Below are positions 25,341 through 34,187 of a stretch of 64,000 nucleotides of DNA, piece by piece. A program made the position numbers and the translations under genes. Position 1 is the stretch's first letter. Each line of letters opens with the position of its first letter. This DNA is from Chloroflexota bacterium (GTDB lineage Bacteria; Chloroflexota; Anaerolineae; Anaerolineales; Villigracilaceae). The DNA lies in assembly GCA_016866215.1 (NCBI GenBank), contig VGNE01000005.1, positions 43,503 to 107,502 on the forward strand, written 5' to 3'. Under the pieces are notes generated by a model, which saw only the letters and a list, made by a program, of their open reading frames with translations, was not told the DNA's origin and made no database searches.

Positions 25341-25490
25341 CGCCCCGCAGTACAACAACTCATCACAGCATAAATAATTCGTTACTGAGGTTAGGGCGAG
25401 GGGACATGGAATTCTCTTCCTTGATAAATATAACTACTAACCCGTCAGCTCTATAAGCAGTAAAAATAATTTTCCAAGAGAAACCCGTCC

Positions 25491-25540
25491 TTGACATTCC
25501 TATTCGCATGTCTTAGCATAGCCATATGCGAATAGGAATG
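25491..25540 (+). promoter_or_regulatory. Promoter and perfect 15-bp inverted repeat covering the start codon
   Basis: TTGACA (25491-25496) and TAGCAT (25514-25519) are 17 nt apart, and the ATG at 25526 is 6 nt after the -10 box, predicting a leaderless mRNA. CATTCCTATTCGCAT (25495-25509) is the exact reverse complement of ATGCGAATAGGAATG (25526-25540), which is the beginning of the coding sequence. The arrangement suits an operator that a dimeric protein would occupy at both sites. Confidence 0.8.
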
Positions 25541-26728
25541 ATGGTTGATAGTTACAAACCGTACATCAGCGGAATCACGAATTATGTCGAAATCAATAAA
25601 CGCTATCTCGAATTAGCGGGACATGATGTATTTGTTTTCACCTTTGGTGACATGGATTATACGGATGGAGAACCTCGCGTCATCCGTAACCGCGGCCTGC
25701 AGCTGTTGGATACCGGTTTTTATCTCTCCATGCGGTATTCACGCTATGCAAAAAAATTACTGCAAACCATGGATGTTGTCCATGTGCATCACCCATTCCT
25801 AAGCGGGCGCCTCGCCTTAAGATATTGCCGTCCGCTGCAAATCCCCGTTGTATACACCAACCATACGCGCTACGATCTATATGCGCAAGCCTACCTGCCG
25901 ATGATGCCCGACGAAGTCAGTCAGGGACTCCTGCAGGCCTACATGCCCACTTTTTGCAGAGCAGTCGATCTGGTAATCACGCCTTCCGCAGGAATGGAAA
26001 AAATCCTGCGCGAGCTCAACGTGGATGTTCCAATAAAGGTTGTGCCAAATGGCGTGGACTTAAAAAACTTTCACTTCGCCTCCCCGCTTCCTCGCACGGA
26101 TTTTGGTTATAAAGAAGATGATATCCTGCTCGTTTACGCCGGCCGCATCGCGCTTGAAAAGAATCTTCCATTCCTGCTCGAATCCTTCACAGGTATCGCG
26201 CAAGCCATTCCAAATGTGCATCTCCTCATAATTGGCGGCGGTGTTCAACAATACGAGGATGAGATCCGCTCCCTCGTTAGCGAATTAAAACTTGTCCAAC
26301 GCGTCCGCCTCACAGGTAGGATTCCATACGACCAACTGCCTGCCTACCTCGCCATGTGCAACATCTTCGTAACCGCATCCGTCACCGAAGTCCATCCGCT
26401 CTCCGTTATCGAAGGCATGGGTGCAGGACTTCCCATCATGGGCATTGAATCAGTTGGTGTGGGAGACATCGTAGAAGACGGAGTGACTGGCCTTCTTGCG
26501 ACTCATGACCTGCCTGCCTTCACCGCCAAACTAACTCGCCTCTGTCTGGACCCGAACCTGCGTGCCCAAATGAGCGATACAGCCCGCCAGGCATCTTCGG
26601 CCTTTGCCATTGAAAACATCACCAGGATCATGCTTGCCCAATATGAAAAATTGATCACAGAATCCAGACCTCGCAAAAGCACCTGGCGCACCCGCCTGCG
26701 TGGATTTGTGGAACAATTCAACTCATGA
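25526..26728 (+). CDS. GT4-family glycosyltransferase
   Basis: 400 residues of GT-B fold. The N-terminus is MRIGMMVDSYKPYISGITNY, typical of GT4 enzymes such as diacylglycerol glycosyltransferases and mannosyltransferases. The C-terminal domain has LVYAGRIALEKNLPFLLESF, the acidic catalytic-site region VTASVTEVHPLSVIEGMGAG and the GVGDIVEDGVTGLL loop. It transfers a sugar from a nucleotide donor, probably to a lipid at the membrane (inference from the family). There is no ribosome site because the promoter abuts the ATG. It overlaps the downstream YraN gene by 4 nt. Confidence 0.92.
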   Translation: MRIGMMVDSYKPYISGITNYVEINKRYLELAGHDVFVFTFGDMDYTDGEPRVIRNRGLQLLDTGFYLSMRYSRYAKKLLQTMDVVHVHHPFLSGRLALRYCRPLQIPVVYTNHTRYDLYAQAYLPMMPDEVSQGLLQAYMPTFCRAVDLVITPSAGMEKILRELNVDVPIKVVPNGVDLKNFHFASPLPRTDFGYKEDDILLVYAGRIALEKNLPFLLESFTGIAQAIPNVHLLIIGGGVQQYEDEIRSLVSELKLVQRVRLTGRIPYDQLPAYLAMCNIFVTASVTEVHPLSVIEGMGAGLPIMGIESVGVGDIVEDGVTGLLATHDLPAFTAKLTRLCLDPNLRAQMSDTARQASSAFAIENITRIMLAQYEKLITESRPRKSTWRTRLRGFVEQFNS

Positions 26729-27078
26729 CCAAACACAACCAAAAGATCGGCGCATGGGGCGAAGACATAGCCGCAAAATGGCTCGCCGAACATGATCACA
26801 AAATCCTTGCCCGTAATATCCGCACACCATATGGGGAAATTGACATCATTGCAAAAAAAGGCGACCTCATCATATTTGTTGAAGTCAAAACACTGACCTC
26901 AAGCCAAAATTTCTTTCCTGAACACAACATCACAACCCGCAAGCGCAAGCACATGCTCAATGCCGCCCAAGACTACACCACCGAACATGAAATTGATCAT
27001 TGGCAGGTTGATGTGATCGCAATTGAAGGCAGGCCGGGAAAAATCCCCATCATCACCCATTTTGAAAATGCGCTGTAA
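26725..27078 (+). CDS. YraN/UPF0102 family nuclease-like protein
   Basis: 117 residues with the UPF0102 pattern GAWGEDIAAKWLAEHDHKIL, ARNIRTPYGEIDIIAKKGDL and FVEVKTLTS, giving the GEID and EVK residues of a PD-(D/E)XK core. The family is widespread and presumed to act on DNA or Holliday-type structures, but its exact role is not settled. The ATG overlaps the end of the glycosyltransferase gene (ATGA), so expression is coupled. Confidence 0.93.
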   Translation: MTKHNQKIGAWGEDIAAKWLAEHDHKILARNIRTPYGEIDIIAKKGDLIIFVEVKTLTSSQNFFPEHNITTRKRKHMLNAAQDYTTEHEIDHWQVDVIAIEGRPGKIPIITHFENAL

Positions 27079-27125
27079 AAATCGTTGTATAATTTATATA
27101 CTTAACTAACAACAAGGAGATTATT

Positions 27126-29570
27126 ATGGAAAACGTTATCGGACCCGATGTTAGTTTTTATCAAGACGATCCTCAAACTCCGCAAGGGATAGATTTTCCA
27201 AAAATGCGCTTCACTGCCGGCTTTGCGATCATTCGCGCAGGTCAAAACCTCTGGCCGGATAGGGATTTCAAGTTAAATTGGCGGGAAGCAAAACTGGCCG
27301 GCTTGCCGCGCGGCTCCTATTGGTTTTACGACAGCCGGGCAGATCCAAAGAAACAAGCCGAATTATGGATATCACTCTTTAACGGAGACTTTGGCGAACT
27401 ACCCTTATTCGCAGATTTTGAAGATAACTACGGTGGATTATTCAAAGGCTGGATTCATTGGGTCACATTTATTAATCGTCTTAAAGAACTTACGCATAGA
27501 AAAGAAGTGGCCATCTATACGGCCCATGACTACTGGGTTGAAAATACTTTATCAGCCGGCATCCCAGCCGCATCTTTAAATTATTTCAAGCAGTATCCCT
27601 TGTGGATCGCGAATTATGGCGTAACCAAACCGCTTGTCCCAAAACCATGGACGGAATGGGTGTTTTGGCAATTCACAGACAAAGGAGACGGGAGCATTTA
27701 CGGTGTGGAAAGTAAAAATATTGACCTGAATTATTTCAATGGCGACCTGGACGCCTTCCGTCAAAGATTTGGACTTAAGGAATCCCCCCCGCCCGAACCC
27801 GTGCCCGTCAGCAAAAAATTTAGGGTCATCGTCCCCGCGCTGAAAGTCCGCTCTGGGGCAGGCTTGACTTATGACCAGGTTGGCAGAATTCTGCTCAATG
27901 AGGTTGTTGAGGAGATCGGTGCAAATGCAGATCGGACCTGGTTGAACATCCGTAAAGCAGACGGAAGCTTGACTGGCTGGAGTTTCAGCGCTTACTTGCA
28001 AAGAGTCACCGCCCCTGCGCCTGAACCAAATCCTAACCCCACACTCGAACCTTCTCCTGAGCCTGAGCCAATTCCAGTAACAGATTGGGTTCGAGTCACC
28101 GCCACGTCACTCAGAGTACGCAAGGGACCGGCGACAACGTTCGAACAGATCGGGAATATTCTCCGCAACGACGTCGTTCAGGAGATCGGCGCAAATTCAG
28201 ATCGAACCTGGCTAAATATCCACAAAACAGACGGATGCTTAACCGGCTGGTGTTCGAGTGAATTTTTGCAAAAGACGACCGCCCCAGCGACCACACCAAC
28301 CCCAACACCTGGGCCGCCGCAAAATGAGGAAGCTAAAAACTGGTATCGAGTCATTACATCATCGCTCAAAGTGCGCGAAGAACCTGGGTTGGATTTCGAA
28401 GCACTTGGCCTCGTTACCTTAGGCGAACTGGTGGAAAAAATCAGCGCCACCAGCGACGGATCATGGTTAAAAATTCGCAACGCTGATGGCACTTTGACAG
28501 GCTGGAGCACAAGCGAATATCTCCAAAACGTAAACACGCCTGTGTCAATTGAACCTCCTGCTACCACACCCATTCCAGACCATAGCGATAAAAACTGGTA
28601 TCGCATCAACGCGGTGAGTCTTAGCGTGCGTGAATCACCCAACGCCTCTGCTAAAGTTGTGGGGAGCGTTTTGAAAAATGAAACCATCCCCGCCCTGGAC
28701 GACACAAGCAATCCAGGTTGGGTAGAAATCCAACGGCTCGATGGACTAACAGGCTGGTGCTCCAAAAATTATCTCGTTTCACTAGGCAATGGACATCCCG
28801 CATCCATCAGGCAAAGTTTATTTCCCGGCATCACCTACCTGCGGAAAGACCTGACCTCACCGCGCCCCATCGTTGTGCACGTCATGGCAATTGATTTACA
28901 AGCCCCCAAGTTGGAATTCCTTGTCACACCTTCGCCAAACATTGGCAATATTTTGTGTACAAGCGTCACATCCAAATTCCTTGAAGAATTCAAACTGCAC
29001 GTCGCTATCAACGGCGGTTATTACAGCTATCTGGATGCTTCCTATGATCCAGCTGTTTATTGTCCGAATGGCGGCGATCCAGTCCGAATTAGCGACTATG
29101 CTGCCTCGCGTGGAAAAATATATTCACCCAAAAAGACTGCACAGCCGATAATATATATCGGCCCTCGAAACCAGGTGACCATAAACAAGGAACAAGGCAG
29201 GGTTTTTAATGCAATCTCAGGAGACCGCATTGTCGTGAACGGCGGCCTGGTCGTAAAAAATCTCGCCGCAAATGCGCCCAATCCCCGCACTGCAATTGGG
29301 ATAAATAAAAACGCCCGTTGGTTGACCTTGATGGTCGTTGATGGCCGCCAGCCAGGATACAGCGAAGGAGTCACTTTCCCGGAGCTGGCAGAACTGCTCA
29401 TCTCATACGGCGTACATACCGGCGTAAACATGGATGGCGGTGGATCATCCACCATGACCATCAAGGGTTTTAATGGAAAGGCCCGCGTATTAAATTCCCC
29501 GATTGATATGAACAAAACAGGGAAAGAACGCCCAGTCGCTAATCATCTGGGTTTATTCATCAAGCCATAA
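27126..29570 (+). CDS. GH25 lysozyme-like, 4x SH3b, NAGPA-domain protein
   Basis: 814 residues in three parts. Residues 1-215 are a GH25 muramidase-like domain (GPDVSFYQ, acidic site PLFADFEDN, FWQFTDKG). Four SH3b repeats follow at about 235-295, 318-380, 408-470 and 490-555, with Pro/Thr-rich linkers; each has a core like LKVRSGAGLTYDQVG and ends LTGWxxxxYL. The C-terminus (about 565-812) is a phosphodiester glycosidase (NAGPA) domain with AINGGYYSY, NPRTAIGI and NMDGGGSSTM. The parts suggest cell-wall binding and cleavage. No signal peptide is visible, so export must use another route or the protein acts after lysis. AAGGAG precedes the ATG. Confidence 0.92.
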   Translation: MENVIGPDVSFYQDDPQTPQGIDFPKMRFTAGFAIIRAGQNLWPDRDFKLNWREAKLAGLPRGSYWFYDSRADPKKQAELWISLFNGDFGELPLFADFEDNYGGLFKGWIHWVTFINRLKELTHRKEVAIYTAHDYWVENTLSAGIPAASLNYFKQYPLWIANYGVTKPLVPKPWTEWVFWQFTDKGDGSIYGVESKNIDLNYFNGDLDAFRQRFGLKESPPPEPVPVSKKFRVIVPALKVRSGAGLTYDQVGRILLNEVVEEIGANADRTWLNIRKADGSLTGWSFSAYLQRVTAPAPEPNPNPTLEPSPEPEPIPVTDWVRVTATSLRVRKGPATTFEQIGNILRNDVVQEIGANSDRTWLNIHKTDGCLTGWCSSEFLQKTTAPATTPTPTPGPPQNEEAKNWYRVITSSLKVREEPGLDFEALGLVTLGELVEKISATSDGSWLKIRNADGTLTGWSTSEYLQNVNTPVSIEPPATTPIPDHSDKNWYRINAVSLSVRESPNASAKVVGSVLKNETIPALDDTSNPGWVEIQRLDGLTGWCSKNYLVSLGNGHPASIRQSLFPGITYLRKDLTSPRPIVVHVMAIDLQAPKLEFLVTPSPNIGNILCTSVTSKFLEEFKLHVAINGGYYSYLDASYDPAVYCPNGGDPVRISDYAASRGKIYSPKKTAQPIIYIGPRNQVTINKEQGRVFNAISGDRIVVNGGLVVKNLAANAPNPRTAIGINKNARWLTLMVVDGRQPGYSEGVTFPELAELLISYGVHTGVNMDGGGSSTMTIKGFNGKARVLNSPIDMNKTGKERPVANHLGLFIKP

Positions 29571-29590
29571 CCAGCCTCGCCCCAAGGCTT

Positions 29591-29632
29591 CCAATAAAAA
29601 CAATCCAGCAAAAACTGGACTGTTTTTATTGG
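29591..29632. terminator. Bidirectional terminator
   Basis: An 18-bp near-perfect stem (CCAATAAAAACAATCCAG pairs with CTGGACTGTTTTTATTGG, one mismatch) with loop CAAAAA. It carries A and T runs on both sides and sits between convergent genes ending at 29570 and 29643. Confidence 0.9.
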
Positions 29633-29642
29633 AAAAAATACC

Positions 29643-30530
29643 TTAGTCAGAGACCAGCAGCCACTTGGCAAGCCGTCCATGCAATTGACCGATGCCGCGC
29701 ACAATGTGCATGAAGGTTGTCCACAATAATATGCCCACGAGAATGCAGAGCGGATAACTCCATTGTGGCACGGCATAATGTGTTACATTACCAAAAACCA
29801 GCAGTGGTTCTTTTGAAACTTCCTGAATAAGGGGGATGGCAATAAATGAAAGCGAGAAACTTAACACAGTTGTGATCGCCACAAAATACATTGTTCCCAA
29901 TACGAACTGAATGAACATGTAGACCAGCATGAGCCAGGTATGCTTATCTGTTACAAGAGCCTTAAGTCGGTCAAACCATTTCATGCCTTGGTGTGAGAAT
30001 AATGGGCGGCGCGGCATGCGTATGCCAAGCAAAGCTTCCACGAGACGCCCCTCAAGCAGCGCCAGTCCGCGCACCGAGAGCAGGAACAGCAAAGCCAGCG
30101 GCAAGCCAAAGATGAAGATGACAAAAGTTACAGATAAAGAGACGCCCGTCACCGCCCATGTAAAATAGAACATGCCGGTGACAAATGCGATCAACATATA
30201 AAGCAATGCTCCCCACGCGCGCGCATCTGCATACACACCAAAGAAATAACCCAAAACCGAATGGGGCTTGGTGGCTTGCTTCAACGAGGGGGATGTACGC
30301 CGTTCCACTTCCTGGTAAGCGGATGCGGTTTCTTCGGGGGTTCCGTATTCATCCACGATGATCTTTAACGCATCGGGCTCTTTCAGCTCGGCATTTTTTT
30401 CGCGCGCCACTTCCAACGCAGTGGATAAGTGTTCGCGCGCATCAGCAAGCGCATCCTGAAGAAGAGCAGAGTCGCTTCCTTGCATTTCGGTTTTCAAGGC
30501 ATCAAGGTATTCTTCAATGGTATTAAACAT
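29643..30530 (-). CDS. HAAS-domain plus sensor-domain membrane protein
   Basis: 295 residues. Residues 1-85 form a helical HAAS-like domain (FNTIEEYLDALKTEM, LADAREHLSTALEVAREKNA, VDEYGTPEETASAY), typically partnered with PadR regulators. The rest holds about six to eight hydrophobic helices in two similar halves, each with a TGMFYFTW / LGTMYFVA-type motif, matching the putative sensor domain of actinobacterial and chloroflexal proteins. It lies 7 nt downstream of a PadR gene, the usual pairing. The role is probably membrane sensing linked to the PadR switch (inference). Confidence 0.85.
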   Translation of the reverse strand: MFNTIEEYLDALKTEMQGSDSALLQDALADAREHLSTALEVAREKNAELKEPDALKIIVDEYGTPEETASAYQEVERRTSPSLKQATKPHSVLGYFFGVYADARAWGALLYMLIAFVTGMFYFTWAVTGVSLSVTFVIFIFGLPLALLFLLSVRGLALLEGRLVEALLGIRMPRRPLFSHQGMKWFDRLKALVTDKHTWLMLVYMFIQFVLGTMYFVAITTVLSFSLSFIAIPLIQEVSKEPLLVFGNVTHYAVPQWSYPLCILVGILLWTTFMHIVRGIGQLHGRLAKWLLVSD

Positions 30531-30537
30531 ATCGTCA

Positions 30538-30894
30538 TCATCCTTTCAAAATTGCATCTACAAATTTTTTCGTCTGCTTCCAGATCTCCAGCCATTTTGT
30601 CAAAACAGACTGACCTTCATCAGTGATTTTGTAATATCTGCGCGGCGGCCCGGCGACCGAAGGTTCAACCATACTGCTTAGCAATCCGTTCTCCTCCAGT
30701 GACCGAAGCACGGGGTACAAAGTCCCTTGTTTCATCATAGGGAAGCCTGGCCCGCTTTCTTCGAGCAGTTTGGCGATCTGGTAGCCATACATTGGCTCTT
30801 TACCGCGGCTCAATACACTTAACAAGACAAGTGAAGATGTGCCTGAATTAAGTTCTTTCTGAAATTTTTTGGTTTGTGCAGTAATTTCAGTCAT
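30538..30894 (-). CDS. PadR-family transcriptional regulator
   Basis: 118 residues. The winged-helix motif is clear: LVLLSVLSRGKEPMYGYQIA, KLLEESG, MKQGTLYPVLRSLEENGLL and RRYYKITDEGQSVLTKWLEI. PadR proteins repress their own and neighbouring genes until an inducer binds. AAAGGAACAAGG upstream serves as ribosome site. The 5' region contains a candidate operator at 30919. It should co-regulate the HAAS membrane protein encoded 7 nt downstream. Confidence 0.93.
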   Translation of the reverse strand: MTEITAQTKKFQKELNSGTSSLVLLSVLSRGKEPMYGYQIAKLLEESGPGFPMMKQGTLYPVLRSLEENGLLSSMVEPSVAGPPRRYYKITDEGQSVLTKWLEIWKQTKKFVDAILKG

Positions 30895-30918
30895 CCTTGT
30901 TCCTTTCGGTGGTAATGT

Positions 30919-30932
30919 GTAATTCGCATTAC
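30919..30932. promoter_or_regulatory. Candidate PadR operator
   Basis: GTAATTCGCATTAC is an inverted repeat with 5-bp arms (GTAAT/ATTAC) located 25-38 nt upstream of the padR start. PadR proteins commonly bind short AT-rich dyads near their own promoters. The assignment is by position and symmetry only. Confidence 0.45.
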
Positions 30933-30979
30933 TAATAAGTCAATAATAATATAAACTTCGCACTATGTCAAGGCTTTTA

Positions 30980-31008
30980 ATAAAAACAATCCCGCCGTGA
31001 GGCGGGAC
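30980..31008 (-). terminator. Terminator of folD
   Basis: Stem GTCCCGCC / GGCGGGAT with loop TCAC (core at 30991-31006), followed on the minus strand by TTGTTTTTATT. It lies about 35 nt after the folD stop. Confidence 0.85.
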
Positions 31009-31040
31009 TAATCACTGATCACTATTTACTGCTTACTTCT

Positions 31041-31919
31041 CTACGGCTCTTGTATCACCGCCGCGCGATAGGTATTGTTCATCAACATCGCAATCGTCAT
31101 GGGACCGACACCGCCGGGAACTGGGGTGATAAAGCCAGCGACTTGCTTGGCTTCATCAAAATTGACATCTCCCACCAGGCGGTAGCCGCTTTTCTTGGTG
31201 GTATCCGGCTTGGAGTTGATGCCTACGTCAATAATGGCCGCCCCGGGTTTGATCCAATCGCCGCGCACAAACTCGGACTTGCCGATGGCCGCGATCAGAA
31301 TATCCGCTTCACGGACGACAGCCGCGATATCCTTCGTGCGGGAATGACAGACTGTCACGGTTGCATTTTTTCCAATTAACAACAATGCGGCAGGCATGCC
31401 CACGATGTTCGAGCGTCCCAGCACAACCGCGTTTGCGCCTTCAATTTTCACGCCCACTTTTTCAAGCAAATAAATACACCCATAAGGGGTGCAAGGCACA
31501 AACAGAGGCTCGCGTCCCTTTTGAGCCAAACGACCGATATTTAACGGGGAGAAACCATCCACGTCTTTTTCGATGCTGATCAATTGAAGCACGCGTTCTT
31601 CATTCAGATGATCAGGCAAGGGTAATTGAACGAGAATACCGTTCACTGATTTATCTGCGTTCAGATCCTTGATGAGCTTCTCGAGTTCATCCTGAGAAAT
31701 ATCTTCGGACAGGTGGTGGCTGACCGAACCCATCCCCAGTTCTTCACATGCCTTGCCTTTGGCTCGAACGTAGGTTGCCGAGTCCACACGTTCGCCGACG
31801 AGCACAGCCGCAAGCGTAGGCTTGGATTTACCCGCCGCAATGCGTTTGGCTACTTTCGCGGCGACTTCGTCACGCACTTGCTGGGCGATCAACTTACCGT
31901 CAATTAATTGCGCTGTCAT
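31041..31919 (-). CDS. folD: Methylenetetrahydrofolate dehydrogenase/cyclohydrolase
   Basis: 292 residues matching FolD along its length: YVRAKGKACEELGM (with the catalytic Lys of the YxxxK motif as YVRAK), ILVQLPLPDHLN, FVPCTPYGCIYLLEK, VVLGRSNIVGMPAALLL and VGDVNFDEA through TPVPGGVGPMTIAML. It interconverts 5,10-methylene-, methenyl- and 10-formyl-tetrahydrofolate in the cytosol, using NADP or NAD. A TATAAT-like box at 31956-31961 and the ribosome site AAGGAG precede the ATG. It is a single-gene unit with its own terminator. Confidence 0.97.
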   Translation of the reverse strand: MTAQLIDGKLIAQQVRDEVAAKVAKRIAAGKSKPTLAAVLVGERVDSATYVRAKGKACEELGMGSVSHHLSEDISQDELEKLIKDLNADKSVNGILVQLPLPDHLNEERVLQLISIEKDVDGFSPLNIGRLAQKGREPLFVPCTPYGCIYLLEKVGVKIEGANAVVLGRSNIVGMPAALLLIGKNATVTVCHSRTKDIAAVVREADILIAAIGKSEFVRGDWIKPGAAIIDVGINSKPDTTKKSGYRLVGDVNFDEAKQVAGFITPVPGGVGPMTIAMLMNNTYRAAVIQEP

Positions 31920-32056
31920 GTCTTACTCCTTATCTCGATTGATTTATGCACAAAAATTATACAATTAGTTCCCCGTTTCAAATAGTGACATTCATCTTGC
32001 GATTTACGATATGTGATTTAGGTTGTCGGGCGAGGTGTTCGGGCAACGGCTCGTCC

Positions 32057-32707
32057 TTACGGTTGCAAGACAACAAAATTATCGAACACAATATCCACGC
32101 CGGGTGTGACAAATGTGCCTGCTAAAATACCGACATCCCCGTTTGTCAAAGTAAAGTCTTGTGTCTGCGTAATCTGATAACCATTTGCGTAAAACGTGAG
32201 GGTATTCCCTGTACAATCAGCGCGCAGGTGATTAACAGCAAGTCCTTGCTTAATATTTGAAGAAGGCTGCATTTCGCTTTGGCCCAGCAAAACAGCTTGC
32301 CCGCCTGAATATAGCCCCATACCGTAATAGCCGTCGCTTGAAATGATGAAGAAATAATAATCACTGCCATTGAATCGGCAGATCAAACCGATGCGGTTCT
32401 CATCCGGTCCCGCCAGCTTGCCGGTATCCACTTCCATGCGCACATCTGAAAAATTCTGTTGTGGAGTAGACCAAAAATTAGTTTGCGATGATTTGACAAG
32501 AATGCGGTATCCGCCCGCGTCATAATCCATGACGCCTTCATCCGCCAGCATACGATCCCAGCCTGAAACGGGATCCGAAAAATCATCCTGAAAGAGCACG
32601 GTTCCTGTTTCAGCAACGGATATCTGTTGAGTCGGGATGAGGGTCGAGGTGGAACAAGCAAGGGCAAGAAAAAGCGATAACAAACCATATAATTTAATAT
32701 GTTTCAT
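32057..32707 (-). CDS. Lipoprotein with a concanavalin-like (DUF1080/LamG-type) domain
   Basis: 216 residues. The signal peptide ends with the lipobox LALACSTS (Cys18), so the protein is lipid-anchored outside the membrane. The mature part (LFQDDFSDPVSGWDRMLADE, MEVDTGKLAG, CRFNGSDYYFFIISSDGYYG, VDIVFDNFVV) has the beta-sandwich pattern seen in DUF1080 or family-16-like carbohydrate-binding domains. No catalytic residues are apparent, so a binding role is more likely. It follows the TPR gene by 24 nt on the same strand. Confidence 0.82.
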   Translation of the reverse strand: MKHIKLYGLLSLFLALACSTSTLIPTQQISVAETGTVLFQDDFSDPVSGWDRMLADEGVMDYDAGGYRILVKSSQTNFWSTPQQNFSDVRMEVDTGKLAGPDENRIGLICRFNGSDYYFFIISSDGYYGMGLYSGGQAVLLGQSEMQPSSNIKQGLAVNHLRADCTGNTLTFYANGYQITQTQDFTLTNGDVGILAGTFVTPGVDIVFDNFVVLQP

Positions 32708-32730
32708 GGGTGTGATTTTATCACGATGAG

Positions 32731-34125
32731 TTATGGAAAATACTGTTCCAACAATTGTTCTGCTATCTGGCGATATATGCCAGATTGGTCCGCATCGCGC
32801 ACGTAAGTCAATATATTATATGCAGCGCCACGGTTACCTTGCGCCAGATGCGTCATTGCAAGATGGATGTGCGCAGGGTAATGATCCGGGAAACGCACAA
32901 TCACACCTTCCAGGGTTTGCTCGGCGCTGGCATATCTGCCAGAAGAGAGATAAGACCAACCTAACACATCCAATGCGAAAGGATCGTCCGGCGCAAGCCT
33001 GACTGCCTGTTGTGCGGCGGGCAACCCCACAGCCTCCACTTGCACACCGTTCTCAGCGCAAAAAACTGCCAACAATCGCCAGTATGTTGATTCATTTGGC
33101 GCGAGCTCCGTTGCGCGTTGATAAGCCGTCAGCGCGGCGGCGAGATCGCCAAGTTTGAAACGGGCATCACCAATAGATGCCTGCCAGACGGGGTTCGTTG
33201 GATCGTTTCTTGCGGCGATCAAATACTCCATCAGCATCTGATCGTATTTTTCCTGACGATTCCAATGCAATGCGCGCAAAGCCCGAACGATGGCAGAGGT
33301 ATGATCCAGGGACAATGCGCGATCAAGTTCCTCGCTTCCATCCTGACCGCTTTGCTGTTTCGCTTCGCCGAGCCATGCCCACGCCTCGGCATTTTCAGCG
33401 TTAAATTGAGTCGCTTTCTCGAAGGCCGCAATGGACAAGTCCCATTCCCGCACCAGACCGAGAGCGCGTCCAATCGTCAGCATCTGCAGTGAAGGGTCGG
33501 GTTCAATGGCTGATAGATTCAAGGCGGCGCGCAATGTCTGCACGGCAGAGTCAACTTCGGGATTAAGAGAGGAGGCGACCATCAATTCAGAAAGCGCTTG
33601 TTCTGGCTCAAGGATTGTCAGCAACAGACCGAGTCGGTAGTGGGCATTGGCATTGCTTGGATCAAGTCGAAGTTGATTCCTGAGCGCATCACGTTCAGCC
33701 AGCCAGTCTTTTTGTTCGCGATAAATATAGGCAAGCCCTGCATATAAATAAGCCGAATCATGGAATTGCAAGCCTTGTTGATATACACGCAGGGCAGAGG
33801 TAAGGTCGTTTATGCTGATGTAAGAATGCCCCATCGCAATCCAGCCTTGCTCGGTGAGTTTGGGCGCATGGTTTAGAAAGTTGATCGCGTCAGAATAATT
33901 TCCGCCGGCATAGGCAGAGATACCGGCCTTTTCCAAAAGGTCACCTCGCCAAGGCAAAAGAAGTGCGGCGTATTGATATTGTTGTGCGGCGCTTGAATAA
34001 TTTTGCGCGGCAAATTCGATTTCTGCACGATCAATAGCGGAATAACCCGTAAGTAAAATGGGAAGCAAGGCTGCCGCAAGCAGTGCCATAACGACAAGGA
34101 GGTAAATCCATTTTTTGTTGTACAT
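32731..34125 (-). CDS. Membrane-anchored tetratricopeptide-repeat protein
   Basis: 464 residues from the ATG at 34125 (MYNKKWIYLLVVMALLAAAL), which gives an N-terminal anchor helix. The remainder is about ten TPR units. Examples are AIDRAEIEFAAQNYSSAAQQ, SALRVYQQGLQFHDSAYLYA, AAFEKATQFNAENAEAWAWL and AALTAYQRATELAPNESTYW. Upstream in-frame codons exist, but a TATAAT box at 34136-34141 lies only 10 nt before this ATG, so longer starts would fall before the transcript. TPRs scaffold protein complexes; the partner is unknown. It is divergent from the histidine-less kinase gene. Confidence 0.88.
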   Translation of the reverse strand: MYNKKWIYLLVVMALLAAALLPILLTGYSAIDRAEIEFAAQNYSSAAQQYQYAALLLPWRGDLLEKAGISAYAGGNYSDAINFLNHAPKLTEQGWIAMGHSYISINDLTSALRVYQQGLQFHDSAYLYAGLAYIYREQKDWLAERDALRNQLRLDPSNANAHYRLGLLLTILEPEQALSELMVASSLNPEVDSAVQTLRAALNLSAIEPDPSLQMLTIGRALGLVREWDLSIAAFEKATQFNAENAEAWAWLGEAKQQSGQDGSEELDRALSLDHTSAIVRALRALHWNRQEKYDQMLMEYLIAARNDPTNPVWQASIGDARFKLGDLAAALTAYQRATELAPNESTYWRLLAVFCAENGVQVEAVGLPAAQQAVRLAPDDPFALDVLGWSYLSSGRYASAEQTLEGVIVRFPDHYPAHIHLAMTHLAQGNRGAAYNILTYVRDADQSGIYRQIAEQLLEQYFP

Positions 34126-34135
34126 CGCAAAAGCA

Positions 34136-34178
34136 ATTATACGTGCATGTGCCATATTTTTTGAACTGGCAGTATAAT
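34136..34178. promoter_or_regulatory. Divergent, near-leaderless promoter pair
   Basis: TATAAT reads leftward at 34136-34141 (10 nt before ATG 34125) and rightward at 34173-34178 (9 nt before ATG 34188). Both would give 5' leaders of only about 3-4 nt. Neither has a good -35 box at the right distance, so their strength is unclear. Confidence 0.6.
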
Positions 34179-34187
34179 TATGGTTGC

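Noticed and set aside
27062..27093. TTGAAA/TATAAT promoter before the GH25 gene
   Set aside because: The spacer would be 20 nt, too long for a confident call.
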